Numbered from the stretch's first letter, positions 33,365-43,019 are shown. The stretch: 64,000 bases of DNA from Parabacteroides distasonis (GCA_021531775.1 JAFBIU010000001.1:124001-188000), one strand, 5' to 3'. Program-made: numbers and translations. Notes: generated by a model not told the origin, from the letters alone.

Positions 33365-36082
33365 TCAATACCAGGTCTGTCCGTCACGGTAGTTGTTGCG
33401 CTTGTCATACTTCAGATCCTTCAGCAGGGAGGAGCTGACGGCAACCGTAAACGAATAGGATTTGTAGGGGCCTACGGGTACGACACTACCGGTCAGCTGC
33501 CAGCAGTGCATGTTGCGGGTGAAGCTGCAGGTCATGTAGGAGATCTTCTTCATGTCGAAGTCGTAGGTCGCATTGAAGTTCATCCGCCAGTTCTTGGTCG
33601 GTTGCAGACTGCCGTTGAAACTGAGCGAATTGGTTACCTTATATTTATACTCTTTTTTTTCCGGATCGAATTTGCCATAACCCAGGCGCATACTGTAGCT
33701 GAAGGAGAGGCTCCAGGGTACAGAGGTGACCATATAGCCATCGGCATCATATTCGCCTTGCTCCTTCTTCTGTCCCAACAGGCGACTGCCTGATTTGGAG
33801 GTACTGTTGTCCTCTTCCTCCTCATCCTCCTCTTTCCGTCCCTGATCTGGCTTTTCGGGCTTTACGTTCTTCTCTTCTGCACCCCCGAACCACTTCTTGA
33901 AGGTTTCGTTGCTGAAGGTATAGGAGAAGCTGGTACCGGTCGAACGCAACCGTCCGAATCCCTTGCCTGCTTGCCAACGGGTCACATTCTTGCGGACCGG
34001 ATTGCCGTTGGCATCCACATCGTAGGTGTAGGTATCGAAGATACAGTTCAGGTTCAACGTGTAGCTCTTGGAGAGTTTCAGACGCATGCCCATGTTCAGG
34101 TCGCTCCATTTGAAGGAGTCGGCCGCCATGTTGTAGCTCATCGAGAGGGAGAACTTGTCGATGAGGCTGATCTTCTTGAATCCGGTCGAGTCCTTGTCCG
34201 AGCGAATCTTCATCTCGATGTTGTTGTCGATGCTGAAATTGACGCTTCCTGCCTTGCCCTGTCCCGGTACCCCATAGGTGTTGTGGGAGAAGGGAGAATA
34301 GGTGTAATGTATGTTACGTCCGTAGGCATCAACATAATCGAACTCATCGTAATAGCCAAAACGGGACGATCCGAAGTCTGGCTGTCCGCTCAGGCTGATG
34401 GAGGGCTCGAAACGGTGGCGGATCATCTCCACTTTGTTGCCCAAGAAGGGAAGCGGCTTGAAGAATCCGTAGAGGGTCGTTGAGGCGGCAATCGAAGCAC
34501 TATAGTCGTAGATCCGGTAGAATCCGTAGGTGGTGTCTTTCGGCACGATCCGTCCCAACTCTTCGTCATACTGTTGCGTGATCTTGTTGGTGTACCAACG
34601 CTCCTTGTAGCTGACCGATGGAGAGATGTTCAGATACTTGAAGAGGGTGAAGGTGGCACTGACCGGAATGGAGTGCTGCATGGCATTGCGCCAGTCCCGG
34701 ATCAAGTTGGACTTGAACAAGAGGTTCTCCTTCGTGCTGATGCGGTTGGTCAATGTACCGGAATAGCTCATCGACACCTTCTCGTACCAACGCTCCTTGC
34801 CGATCCGCTTTTTCCGTTTGAAGGGATAGATACGGCTCATGGTGATGGTCATGTCCGGGAGGGTGACTGAGATGGAGGAGTCGCGCGTCACTTGATTGAC
34901 GTTCATCGTACCCGAGATGGTAAAGGGGCTGTTGGGGAATCGTTTGGTGATGTTCACACTGGATCCCTTGGTGTTGCTGTTGACATCTCCATTGTAGAGA
35001 CTTTGCGTATTGTTCCGGTCGTAACTGCTGGTCGAGAAGTTGACACTGGCCGAGAAGGAGAGGAAGGGGTTGGCTTTCGCATCCTGGGTGTGTGTCCATT
35101 GCAGCTTGAAGTCTTTCGACTTACTATAGTCGGGCAATCCTTTGTCTCCCAATTTGGTCACCAAATAGGAGGCATTGAAACTGCCGTTGTACTTGTACCG
35201 TTTCTTGTAGTTCGAACGTGCAGCCAGTCCCCAGGAGCCTTTCGTGTAGATCTCTCCGGTGACGGCCAGGTCCATGTAGTCGCTCAACGCAAAGTAATAG
35301 CCTCCATCCCGCAAGAAGAATCCACGGGTGCTCTCGTCTCCGAAGGTCGGAAACAGGATACCCGAAGAATAGGTGCTGGAGAAGGGGAAGAAACAGAAGG
35401 GGAGTCCCAAGGGGTAGAGCGGTACATCTTCCAATACCAGATAGACCGGACCCGTGACAATGTTCTTTTTCGGGCGGACCTTGGCCTTCGTCATCTGGAT
35501 GTAGAAGTGCGGATGTTCATGCTCGTCGCAGGTGGTATAACGCCCGCCGACCATGTTCATGGCATCATCCTCCATCTTCTTGGTGCGTCCGGCCGTGACA
35601 TACCCTTCGCCCTGTTGGGTGATGACATTGTTGATAAATCCCTTTTTGGATTTGAAGTTGTAGCGCATCAGCTTCGCCTCATACTCCTGATCGCCATCCT
35701 TAAAGAGCGGATACCCGAATTCGCTTCCTACCGAGTCCAGTCCGAATTTGGCAAAGACAATGCTGCTGTCCATGTTCATTTCGATGTTCTCGGCCTGCAG
35801 TTCGATCTGTTGGTACTTCACGCTTCCGTCGCCAAACAGGTAGGCCCAGTTGCCGGCTGTCATCACGATGGAGTCGGCCGCTTGATAACTGACAGGGGCA
35901 TCCAACGCCTGTTTCCGTTGCAACGAGTCGGTAGCCAGCGTGTCCGGCATAGCTGTACGTACAGAGTCGGCAGCCAGTTTGAGACCCTCCTCTGCAGATG
36001 TAAGCTCCTGCGCACAAACCAGTTGTCCACCCACTGCACAACTTGACAGAATTATCAGGATTTTGTTTGATATCAACCTCAT
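33365..36082 (-). CDS. lptD: LptD/OstA-like LPS-assembly outer membrane protein
   Basis: This 905-aa protein has a signal peptide (about residues 1-25, ending VCAQ). A periplasmic OstA-like jellyroll (about 75-215) follows, with YGDGSVKYQQIELQAENIEM-type beta repeats. A large outer-membrane barrel comes next, with PLGLPFCFFPFSST and many alternating aromatic strands. This is the LptD layout for inserting LPS into the outer leaflet. A 40-residue loop rich in Glu, Asp and Lys (about 750-790) is unusual and is probably extracellular or periplasmic. I chose the ATG giving MRLISNKILI; an in-frame TTG lies five codons upstream. In Bacteroidota several OstA-type paralogues exist, so lptD is likely rather than certain. 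Confidence 0.82.
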   Translation of the reverse strand: MRLISNKILIILSSCAVGGQLVCAQELTSAEEGLKLAADSVRTAMPDTLATDSLQRKQALDAPVSYQAADSIVMTAGNWAYLFGDGSVKYQQIELQAENIEMNMDSSIVFAKFGLDSVGSEFGYPLFKDGDQEYEAKLMRYNFKSKKGFINNVITQQGEGYVTAGRTKKMEDDAMNMVGGRYTTCDEHEHPHFYIQMTKAKVRPKKNIVTGPVYLVLEDVPLYPLGLPFCFFPFSSTYSSGILFPTFGDESTRGFFLRDGGYYFALSDYMDLAVTGEIYTKGSWGLAARSNYKKRYKYNGSFNASYLVTKLGDKGLPDYSKSKDFKLQWTHTQDAKANPFLSFSASVNFSTSSYDRNNTQSLYNGDVNSNTKGSSVNITKRFPNSPFTISGTMNVNQVTRDSSISVTLPDMTITMSRIYPFKRKKRIGKERWYEKVSMSYSGTLTNRISTKENLLFKSNLIRDWRNAMQHSIPVSATFTLFKYLNISPSVSYKERWYTNKITQQYDEELGRIVPKDTTYGFYRIYDYSASIAASTTLYGFFKPLPFLGNKVEMIRHRFEPSISLSGQPDFGSSRFGYYDEFDYVDAYGRNIHYTYSPFSHNTYGVPGQGKAGSVNFSIDNNIEMKIRSDKDSTGFKKISLIDKFSLSMSYNMAADSFKWSDLNMGMRLKLSKSYTLNLNCIFDTYTYDVDANGNPVRKNVTRWQAGKGFGRLRSTGTSFSYTFSNETFKKWFGGAEEKNVKPEKPDQGRKEEDEEEEDNSTSKSGSRLLGQKKEQGEYDADGYMVTSVPWSLSFSYSMRLGYGKFDPEKKEYKYKVTNSLSFNGSLQPTKNWRMNFNATYDFDMKKISYMTCSFTRNMHCWQLTGSVVPVGPYKSYSFTVAVSSSLLKDLKYDKRNNYRDGQTWY

Positions 36083-36144
36083 GTCTATTTTACCCAACGG
36101 TTACAGCCGACAAATGTATAATAAATAAGTGAGCCGACTGGCTT

Positions 36145-36687
36145 TTATTCCCCTAAAAAGAGTTTACACCAGATGTCGAACTGGCGAATCGTCTCCTCGC
36201 CATATTTGGAAAGGCTCTTCTTGACCTTCTCGATCGGCTTCTCCCGATCCAATTTGGTCTTGCTGAAAAACTTGTCGGCAAAACAGATCAGCTGCTCCTC
36301 CAGACTGACCGGACGGAAGTCCTGATGCGGCAAAGGAAGCTGCTGTTCCTCAATCATCTGGAGTGACAGGCCGGTGCCCGTATGACGCTCACAGACCAGG
36401 GCATGGCGGGGGAATCCTTCGGCCCGCATCAACTCGGCTCCCAAATAGCCGTGGCAGATGTAGGGGGCATCGCCATAGCAACCGATGGTGGGGGCGTTGC
36501 ATTTGAACACCCCTATGTCGTGCAACAGGGCCGCCTCTTCTACAAAGGTGAGATCTAACTGCATCTCCGGGTGCATCCGGGCAATCGCCAGGGCTTTGTC
36601 TGCAACACTCCGGCTGTGGTTGACCAAAATGCGGTAACCCGTTGAGTCTGCCGGATAATATTTCTCGATCAGTAATAATGGATTCAT
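36145..36687 (-). CDS. HD-domain phosphohydrolase-like protein
   Basis: This 180-aa protein has an HD-domain metal site: His24 in NHSRSVADKA, then the HDIG pair at residues 56-57, and a later histidine/aspartate set (HTGTG and CFADKFF). Small HD proteins of this type are phosphohydrolases, often acting on nucleotides; the substrate is unknown. I chose the ATG giving MNPLLLIEKY because the longer open frame would include the promoter box at 36710-36717. It is divergent from purB. Confidence 0.85.
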   Translation of the reverse strand: MNPLLLIEKYYPADSTGYRILVNHSRSVADKALAIARMHPEMQLDLTFVEEAALLHDIGVFKCNAPTIGCYGDAPYICHGYLGAELMRAEGFPRHALVCERHTGTGLSLQMIEEQQLPLPHQDFRPVSLEEQLICFADKFFSKTKLDREKPIEKVKKSLSKYGEETIRQFDIWCKLFLGE

Positions 36688-36709
36688 GATGCAAAATTCT
36701 AAAACGGCA

Positions 36710-36717
36710 CAAAGGTA
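36710..36717 (-). promoter_or_regulatory. -7 promoter box for the HD-domain gene
   Basis: TACCTTTG on the minus strand matches TAnnTTTG exactly, 22 bp before the ATG. This supports the short start of the HD gene. Confidence 0.5.
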
Positions 36718-36803
36718 GCTATTTAAGTGTAGAATAACTGTAAAAAGGCAAGGCATTTGTTAAAATGGATGGCAAATCTGATAGTAGTTCGGGGGAAATA
36801 CAT

Positions 36804-36811
36804 TACTTTTG
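36804..36811 (+). promoter_or_regulatory. -7 promoter box for purB
   Basis: TACTTTTG matches TAnnTTTG exactly, 23 bp before the purB ATG. It rules out the longer open frame that begins at 36757. Confidence 0.55.
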
Positions 36812-36834
36812 CTGCATCTATTGATAACGTATAT

Positions 36835-38178
36835 ATGGAACTATCATCACTGACTGCAATATCGCCTGTTGACGGGCGTTACAGAAATAAGGCTGAGAAT
36901 TTGGCAGCTTATTTTTCAGAATACGCACTTATCAAATATCGGGTACGTGTGGAGATCGAGTACTTCATCACGCTTTCTGAATATTTGCCTCAATTGCATG
37001 AGCTGGACACTCCTGAGGTAAAGACATGGCTTCGGAACGTCTATCTGGATTTTACCGAAGCAGATGCTTTGCGTGTAAAGGAAATTGAGAGTGTGACGAA
37101 TCATGACGTGAAGGCTGTTGAGTACTTCATCAAGGAAAAAACAGATCATTTTTTGGCTGAAAAGTATCACGAGTTTATCCATTTCGGTCTGACCTCACAG
37201 GACATCAACAACACCTCTGTCCCCTTGTCGTTGAAAGAGGCGATGGCTGAGGTCTATTTCCCGGCCTTGCAACAGGTCATCGACACGTTGAAGGGTTATG
37301 CCGAGGCTTGGATGAATGTCCCGATGTTGGCCAAAACCCACGGACAGCCTGCCTCTCCGACCCGTTTGGGCAAAGAGATCATGGTGTTTGTCTATCGTCT
37401 GGAACAGCAGGTGGCTCTGCTCAAGGCTGTACCGGTATCTGCCAAGTTCGGTGGAGCAACGGGCAATTATAACGCACATCATGTGGCCTATCCGGAACAG
37501 GATTGGAAGGCCTTCGGTAACCACTTTGTCAACGATGTGTTGGGCTTGAAGCGGGAGGAATGGACGACCCAAATCTCCAACTATGACAATCTGGCTGCTA
37601 TCTTTGATGGTATGAAACGGATCAATACGATTCTGATCGACCTGAACCGTGACTTCTGGCAGTATATTTCGATGGAATATTTCAAGCAGAAGATCAAAGC
37701 GGGAGAGGTAGGTTCATCAGCCATGCCGCACAAGGTGAATCCGATCGATTTCGAAAATGCAGAGGGCAACTTGGGCTTGGCCAATGCGATCTTGGAGCAT
37801 CTGTCGGGCAAATTGCCGATCTCTCGTCTGCAACGGGACTTGACAGATTCGACGGTATTGCGTAACGTGGGTGTACCAATGGCGCACGAGGAGATTGCCT
37901 TCAAGAGCCTGCTCAAGGGATTGGGCAAGCTGTTGCTGAATGAAGAGGCATTGCGTCGTGACCTGGACCACTGTTGGGCAGTCGTTGCGGAAGGTATTCA
38001 GACCATCTTGCGTCGGGAGGGCTATCCGAAACCCTACGAAGCATTGAAGGCTCTGACACGTACCAACCAGAGCATTACCGAAGAGTCGATCCACGCATTT
38101 ATCGAGACATTGCAGGTCAGTGAATCAGTCAAACAGGAATTGCGGGCTATCACTCCGCACAATTATACAGGAATTTAA
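36835..38178 (+). CDS. purB: Adenylosuccinate lyase
   Basis: This 447-aa enzyme of the fumarase/aspartase superfamily cleaves SAICAR and adenylosuccinate in purine synthesis. The start MELSSLTAISPVDGRYRNKA is typical of the E. coli-type PurB subfamily. The signature loop GSSAMPHKVNPIDFENAEGN (near residue 300) carries the catalytic serine. The HFGLTSQDINNT and KTHGQPASPT blocks hold the active-site histidine and substrate-binding residues. It is monocistronic or cotranscribed with the downstream pseudouridine synthase, 61 bp away. Confidence 0.97.
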   Translation: MELSSLTAISPVDGRYRNKAENLAAYFSEYALIKYRVRVEIEYFITLSEYLPQLHELDTPEVKTWLRNVYLDFTEADALRVKEIESVTNHDVKAVEYFIKEKTDHFLAEKYHEFIHFGLTSQDINNTSVPLSLKEAMAEVYFPALQQVIDTLKGYAEAWMNVPMLAKTHGQPASPTRLGKEIMVFVYRLEQQVALLKAVPVSAKFGGATGNYNAHHVAYPEQDWKAFGNHFVNDVLGLKREEWTTQISNYDNLAAIFDGMKRINTILIDLNRDFWQYISMEYFKQKIKAGEVGSSAMPHKVNPIDFENAEGNLGLANAILEHLSGKLPISRLQRDLTDSTVLRNVGVPMAHEEIAFKSLLKGLGKLLLNEEALRRDLDHCWAVVAEGIQTILRREGYPKPYEALKALTRTNQSITEESIHAFIETLQVSESVKQELRAITPHNYTGI

Positions 38179-38239
38179 CGTGTTAATTATTAGGTAACCG
38201 TGAGGTTGTCGTTTTATTAATAACTAATTTAGACACAAA

Positions 38240-39706
38240 ATGAGTACAGAAGAAAAAGATGAATCTCAGATGCGTCCTCAGAAGGTAGCATCAGCAGGTA
38301 TCAGACGGGAAAACACAGACTTGGAAGGTGAAAGAAGACCTTACAATCAAGGTTATAACAGACCTGATGGTGGAAATTATGAACGCAGGCCTTACGCGCG
38401 TGTGAGTCCTGATAATCGTGGTTCATACAGATCGTATGGGGATAATCCGAATCGCCCGGCCTATAGCAGTCGTGAAGGTGGCTATAGCAATCGTGAGGGT
38501 GGTTACGGCAACAATCGTCCCTCGTATGGTAACAATCGTGGCGGTTATCGCGCACCGAGCCGTGAAGGTGGTTATGGCAGTCGTGAGGGTGGTTATGGCA
38601 ATAACCGGCCTTCGTATGGTAACCGTCCGAACTATGGGAATAACGAACAACGTTCTTACGGCCGTCCCGCTCGCCCCTCTTATTACGAGGAGAGACCGAC
38701 ACGTTCGTACCAACGTGATGACATGGGACCAGGTGAAGGCGAAGTAAAGAAAAAGAGACCACGTGTAGGGGATGCGCACATGAATTCGGGTTATGATCGT
38801 CCGGCTCCGCGTCCTTCGTATGGCAACAATCGTGGGGGTGGTTATGGCAATGCCAACAACAACCGTCGTCCGGCCAATAACCGTGGTAACAACAACCGTC
38901 GTCAGAACAATGGTGGTTCTTACAATCCGAATGCCAAGTACAACTTCCAGAAGCAGTTGAAGTATAAGGAGGTACTGGCTGATCCGAACGAACCGATTCG
39001 TTTGAACAAGTTCTTGGCCAATGCAGGCGTCTGCTCACGTCGGGAGGCTGACGAACTGATCCAGAAGGGTGAGATTACCGTAAACGATCAGGTAGTAACC
39101 GAATTGGGTACGAAGATCACACGTCAGGACAAGGTGATTTACAATGGCAAGCAGGTACAGATCGAAAGCAAGGTCTATATCGTGCTCAACAAGCCGAAGA
39201 ATTGCGTGACGACTTCGGACGATCCGCAGGAGCGTCTGACTGTCATGGATCTGGTGAAGAACGCTTGTTCGGAACGTATCTATCCGGTAGGTCGTCTGGA
39301 CCGCAACACAACGGGTGTGCTGTTGCTGACGAACGATGGAGACTTGGCATCGAAGTTGACTCATCCGGCTTTCAAGAAGAAAAAGATCTATCATGTTTGG
39401 TTGGACAAGGAGGTAGCTGTTGAGGATATGGAGAAGATTGCCAACGGTCTGGAACTGGAGGATGGCGAGATTCATGCCGATGCAATCAGCTATGCCAATG
39501 AGAGCGACAAGAAACAGGTGGGTATCGAGATCCACTCGGGCCGTAACCGTATCGTACGTCGTATCTTCGAATCGTTGGGTTACCATGTGACGAAACTGGA
39601 TCGCGTCTATTTCGCTGGTTTGACCAAGAAGAACCTGGGTCGCGGCAAATGGCGTTATTTGAACGAAAAAGAGGTGAACGCGCTCCGTATGGGGGCTTTT
39701 GAATAA
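38240..39706 (+). CDS. rluB: RluB/RsuA-family pseudouridine synthase with long RG/YGN-rich N-terminal extension
   Basis: This 488-aa protein begins with about 235 disordered residues rich in Gly, Tyr, Arg and Asn, including repeated EGGYGNNRPSYGNNRGGY-like units. An S4 RNA-binding domain (about 250-300) and a pseudouridine synthase domain follow, with the catalytic GRLDRNTTG motif (Asp354). RluB modifies U2605 of 23S rRNA (E. coli numbering); RsuA and RluF are close relatives, so the exact target is inferred. The extension resembles RGG-type RNA-binding tails. It follows purB and ends in a strong terminator. Confidence 0.87.
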   Translation: MSTEEKDESQMRPQKVASAGIRRENTDLEGERRPYNQGYNRPDGGNYERRPYARVSPDNRGSYRSYGDNPNRPAYSSREGGYSNREGGYGNNRPSYGNNRGGYRAPSREGGYGSREGGYGNNRPSYGNRPNYGNNEQRSYGRPARPSYYEERPTRSYQRDDMGPGEGEVKKKRPRVGDAHMNSGYDRPAPRPSYGNNRGGGYGNANNNRRPANNRGNNNRRQNNGGSYNPNAKYNFQKQLKYKEVLADPNEPIRLNKFLANAGVCSRREADELIQKGEITVNDQVVTELGTKITRQDKVIYNGKQVQIESKVYIVLNKPKNCVTTSDDPQERLTVMDLVKNACSERIYPVGRLDRNTTGVLLLTNDGDLASKLTHPAFKKKKIYHVWLDKEVAVEDMEKIANGLELEDGEIHADAISYANESDKKQVGIEIHSGRNRIVRRIFESLGYHVTKLDRVYFAGLTKKNLGRGKWRYLNEKEVNALRMGAFE

Positions 39707-39719
39707 GCAGTATATATAA

Positions 39720-39750
39720 GGTAGCCGGCCACAAACCGGCTATCTTTTTT
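39720..39750 (+). terminator. Intrinsic terminator after the pseudouridine synthase gene
   Basis: GGTAGCCGG (39720-39728) pairs with CCGGCTATC (39736-39744), with one G-U pair and a 7-base loop, followed by six T. Confidence 0.85.
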
Positions 39751-39767
39751 AATAGTATATAACAGAA

Positions 39768-41174
39768 ATGGAAACGATCAAAAGAACTAAAATTGTAGAT
39801 GTGCTTCAGAGCACGGCTTACGGTTCGACCGTAAATGTCAAGGGTTGGGTACGTACGCGTCGTGGTAGCAAACAGGTCAGTTTCATTGCTTTGAATGATG
39901 GTTCTACAATCAATAATGTTCAGGTAGTGGTCGATGTGGAGAAGTTTGGTGATGCCTACTTGAAACCGATCACGACAGGTGCCAGCTTGAGTGTCAATGG
40001 TACCTTGGTGCAGTCGCAAGGCAAAGGCCAGAGTGTCGAAATTCAGGCTACAGAGATTGAAATATATGGTACGGCTGACCCGATGACTTACCCGTTGCAG
40101 AAGAAGGGCCACTCGATGGAATTCTTGCGGGAGATTGCCCACTTGCGTCCGCGTACCAATACGTTTGGAGCGGTATTCCGCATCCGTCACAACATGGCAT
40201 ACGCGATCCATAAATTCTTCCATGACAAGGGCTTCTTCTATTTCCATACGCCTATCATTACAGCTTCGGACTGTGAGGGTGCCGGACAGATGTTCCAGGT
40301 GACCACCCTGAATCTGTATGATTTGAAGAAGGATGAGAAGGGTTCGATTATCTATGATAACGATTTCTTCGGCAAACAGGCCAGCTTGACGGTTTCCGGA
40401 CAGCTGGAGGGTGAGTTGGCCGCTACAGCTCTCGGACAGATCTATACGTTCGGACCGACTTTCCGTGCTGAAAACTCCAATACACCTCGCCACTTGGCCG
40501 AGTTCTGGATGATTGAGCCGGAAGTGGCCTTCAATGATATTCTCGACAACATGGAGTTGGCAGAGGAGTTCATCAAGTATTGCGTACAATGGGCTTTGGA
40601 CAATTGCAAGGATGACATCAAGTTCTTGAACGACATGTTCGACAAGGAGTTGATCAGCCGTCTGGAGGGCGTATTGAAGGATTCGTTCGTCCGCCTGCCC
40701 TATACCGAGGGTATCAAGATCCTGGAAGAGGCCGTAGCGAAGGGTCATCAGTTCGAGTTCCCGGTTTATTGGGGTGTCGATTTGGCTTCGGAACACGAAC
40801 GTTATCTGGTAGAAGAGCATTTCAAGCGTCCGGTGATCCTGACCGACTATCCGAAGGAGATCAAGGCGTTCTACATGAAGCAGAACGAGGATGGCAAGAC
40901 GGTTCGTGCCATGGACGTGCTGTTCCCGAAGATTGGTGAGATCATCGGTGGTTCAGAGCGTGAGGCTGATTACGACAAGCTGTTGACACGTATCGAAGAG
41001 TTGCACATCCCGATGAAGGATATGTGGTGGTATTTGGATACCCGTAAGTTCGGTACAGTTCCTCATTCTGGTTTCGGATTGGGCTTTGAGCGTCTGCTGT
41101 TGTTTGTCACCGGCATGACCAACATTCGTGACGTGATTCCGTTCCCGCGTACTCCGAATAATGCCGAGTTCTAA
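39768..41174 (+). CDS. asnS: Asparagine--tRNA ligase
   Basis: This 468-aa class IIb aminoacyl-tRNA synthetase charges tRNA-Asn. The N-terminal OB-fold (about residues 1-125) includes [19 protein letters not shown], which binds the anticodon. The catalytic domain carries motif 2 ([21 protein letters not shown]) region near residue 225 and motif 3 ([10 protein letters not shown]) near 445. The absence of an aspartate-type insertion and the HLAEFWMIE block support AsnRS over AspRS. It starts 17 bp after the preceding terminator's T-run. Confidence 0.96.
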   Translation: METIKRTKIVDVLQSTAYGSTVNVKGWVRTRRGSKQVSFIALNDGSTINNVQVVVDVEKFGDAYLKPITTGASLSVNGTLVQSQGKGQSVEIQATEIEIYGTADPMTYPLQKKGHSMEFLREIAHLRPRTNTFGAVFRIRHNMAYAIHKFFHDKGFFYFHTPIITASDCEGAGQMFQVTTLNLYDLKKDEKGSIIYDNDFFGKQASLTVSGQLEGELAATALGQIYTFGPTFRAENSNTPRHLAEFWMIEPEVAFNDILDNMELAEEFIKYCVQWALDNCKDDIKFLNDMFDKELISRLEGVLKDSFVRLPYTEGIKILEEAVAKGHQFEFPVYWGVDLASEHERYLVEEHFKRPVILTDYPKEIKAFYMKQNEDGKTVRAMDVLFPKIGEIIGGSEREADYDKLLTRIEELHIPMKDMWWYLDTRKFGTVPHSGFGLGFERLLLFVTGMTNIRDVIPFPRTPNNAEF

Positions 41175-41210
41175 TCAAACAGAATTTATTTATCTGTCAT
41201 TTTATAAATA

Positions 41211-41253
41211 GGAGATAAGGTACCTTTGCGGGTACTTTATCTCCCATTTTTTT
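41211..41253. terminator. Bidirectional terminator between asnS and the GH43 gene
   Basis: GGAGATAAGGTACC (41211-41224) pairs with GGTACTTTATCTCC (41231-41244) with one G-U pair. A run of seven T follows on the plus strand, and an A/T-rich stretch lies on the other side. It ends both asnS and the minus-strand operon. Confidence 0.8.
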
Positions 41254-42787
41254 AATACATACGGGCATAACCGAAGTGAGCCTCTTCTGTTCCCTCTTGA
41301 TAGAGGCCGGGGCGGGAGATACGATCCCATCGTACCAACGAACGGGCGGTCTCTTCGGAGAGATTCAACGTGATAGGCTGCCAGTTCTTGCCATCCTGAC
41401 TGACAGCAAAACGGCTTTGTGTACCAGCTGTAATCTCCATACGCAAGTAGGTGAGAGGAGCGTTCCATCGTTGCTCAAAGAGTGTTTGCTCCTTCCCGTC
41501 TAATCGGATGCGGACGGCCAACTGATTCCCTTTGCGCACCAATGCCATCCAGTTCTGGTCGTCACCATAGAAGGTGATGCCTTTCCAGCTCTCATTCTGG
41601 TTCAGGACCACGGTCTCCAGACAATAGTCCGATGTGGTGGGTCGGAGACAGAGTGCCGCACCCGCCTGATGCCCAGGCCGTGATTGGCCGGAAAGACGTA
41701 ACAGGCCATTGCCTACGTGGGCTTGTACAGTAGCGTACGGATAGTTCCAACTCCATTCATACCGAAGTGTTTCAGCTTCGAAGTTATCCTGAAAATCGCT
41801 TACCGGCTTTTGGGCTGTCTCCTCGAAGGGCATTGGCTGGCTGAGACTGGCATATTCGCCTGTCACAAAGTAGGGCCACTGATCGTTGCCCATGCGCATC
41901 TCTTGCAGGTGCGGTTGCCGTCCTTGGAAGAAGTCTTTTCCCTGTCCATAGGCATGACAGAGGTAGAAGAGGCGACCATCGGGTGTGTCGGTCAGTGTGC
42001 CATGTCCGATGGAAAGGATGGATTGGCTCCCGTGCAAGATGGGATTACCGGCATACTTCTCGTAGGGACCTTCCAACTTTTTGGAGCGGGCCACGGCAAC
42101 TGCATAATCGCTCTGGGGACCGCAACAGCCACGGATCGCATAAATCAGGTAGTAATAGTCCCCTCGTTTGAACCAATGTTGTCCCTCCATGCCTTGCCGT
42201 TCATCATCCCGTAGGAGGCTGAAAGGCTCTCCGACCAGCCGCAACCCATCGTCCGAGAGTTGGGCAGCCAAGAGTTCAATGGGGCGATCGTCCAGTCCGT
42301 AGGCTTTCCAGCTGATGTAGCGTTTTCCTTTGTCTTCCAGAATGAAAGCGTCAATGGCCTCCCGTCCGAATTCGACCACCGGACCTTTATCGACAAAGGG
42401 GCCTGCTGGCGAGTCGGCTACAGCCACTCCAATGCAAGAGATGTTGTCGGACTGCTTCCGGGCGGTATAATAGACGTAGGTCTTGCCTTTATACTGATAC
42501 CATTCCGGAGCCCAGAAAGAGGATTTGGTCCAGGCCGGTTGTTCGTGGAAGATATGGCCGGCAGGTGTCCAGTTCACCAGGTCCGTCGAGCGGAAGATGG
42601 GGTAATAGGGAGCCCATTCCGAAGAGGTGCCGGTGACATAGTAGGTCGAGCCATCGCGTATAATGGATGGATCGGCTACATCTCCGTGAATGACCGGATT
42701 GGAGAAATAGCTGGTTTGCTGGGCGAAAGCGCTACAGGCAAAGAGGCTGACTCCCAGGATACAGATGTTTCGTCTGACATGTTTCAT
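41252..42787 (-). CDS. Secreted family 43 glycoside hydrolase with C-terminal beta-sandwich
   Basis: This 511-aa protein has a signal peptide (about residues 1-22, ACSAFAQ). The five-bladed GH43 propeller (about 25-320) shows the three acidic positions: Asp39 in DVADPSII, Asp146 in EAIDAF and Glu201 in MEGQHW. Residues about 335-510 form a concanavalin-like beta-sandwich (YEWSWNYP, WKGITFYGDDQNWMALV), as in beta-xylosidase/arabinofuranosidase-type GH43 enzymes. The substrate is probably xylan- or arabinan-type. It starts 15 bp after the Imm17-like gene and seems to be the last gene of a five-gene operon with porX and tsaE, an unexpected partner set. Confidence 0.88.
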   Translation of the reverse strand: MKHVRRNICILGVSLFACSAFAQQTSYFSNPVIHGDVADPSIIRDGSTYYVTGTSSEWAPYYPIFRSTDLVNWTPAGHIFHEQPAWTKSSFWAPEWYQYKGKTYVYYTARKQSDNISCIGVAVADSPAGPFVDKGPVVEFGREAIDAFILEDKGKRYISWKAYGLDDRPIELLAAQLSDDGLRLVGEPFSLLRDDERQGMEGQHWFKRGDYYYLIYAIRGCCGPQSDYAVAVARSKKLEGPYEKYAGNPILHGSQSILSIGHGTLTDTPDGRLFYLCHAYGQGKDFFQGRQPHLQEMRMGNDQWPYFVTGEYASLSQPMPFEETAQKPVSDFQDNFEAETLRYEWSWNYPYATVQAHVGNGLLRLSGQSRPGHQAGAALCLRPTTSDYCLETVVLNQNESWKGITFYGDDQNWMALVRKGNQLAVRIRLDGKEQTLFEQRWNAPLTYLRMEITAGTQSRFAVSQDGKNWQPITLNLSEETARSLVRWDRISRPGLYQEGTEEAHFGYARMY

Positions 42788-42802
42788 GTTTGAATGTATT
42801 AA

Positions 42803-43015
42803 TTACCAATAGATGAACCCGGCAATGCCACAGGCGATGAGGGCGAAGCCGAGTAGGGCATAGAACCAACGTGCGCCTGTTCGTCCCAACTGGCGCACAA
42901 AGGTCAACGCTCCTGTGGTCTGGAAGAACCACTCCATATTCAGCAAAGCAGCTATGATGGAGAAGCCTCCCAAGACGATAAACAATACCAGGATAAAATA
43001 TTCCGAGGGCTGCAT
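42803..43015 (-). CDS. Small two-helix membrane protein, Imm17-like
   Basis: This 70-aa protein has two hydrophobic helices (about residues 5-30 and 48-68) joined by a polar loop with QLGRTGARWFYALLG. Its size, topology and GR...AR.FYALLG segment resemble the immunity 17 family seen in many Bacteroidota. No toxin gene is adjacent, so a role as a toxin antidote is only a family label here. It is 4 bp after tsaE and 15 bp before GH43, so it is clearly in their operon. Confidence 0.7.
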   Translation of the reverse strand: MQPSEYFILVLFIVLGGFSIIAALLNMEWFFQTTGALTFVRQLGRTGARWFYALLGFALIACGIAGFIYW

Positions 43016-43019
43016 GGCA

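Noticed and set aside
34892-36046. 384-codon open frame antisense to the LptD-like gene
   Set aside because: No start context, promoter or family resemblance; the LptD-like frame explains the composition.
38460-38650. Tandem DNA repeats suggesting a satellite or phase-variable locus
   Set aside because: They are in-frame codons for the GYGNNRPSYG-type repeats of the pseudouridine synthase arm; a protein feature explains them.
39486-40820. 444-codon open frame antisense to the pseudouridine synthase end and asnS
   Set aside because: It has no recognisable domain, runs opposite two clear housekeeping genes, and its opening reflects codon bias on the coding strand.
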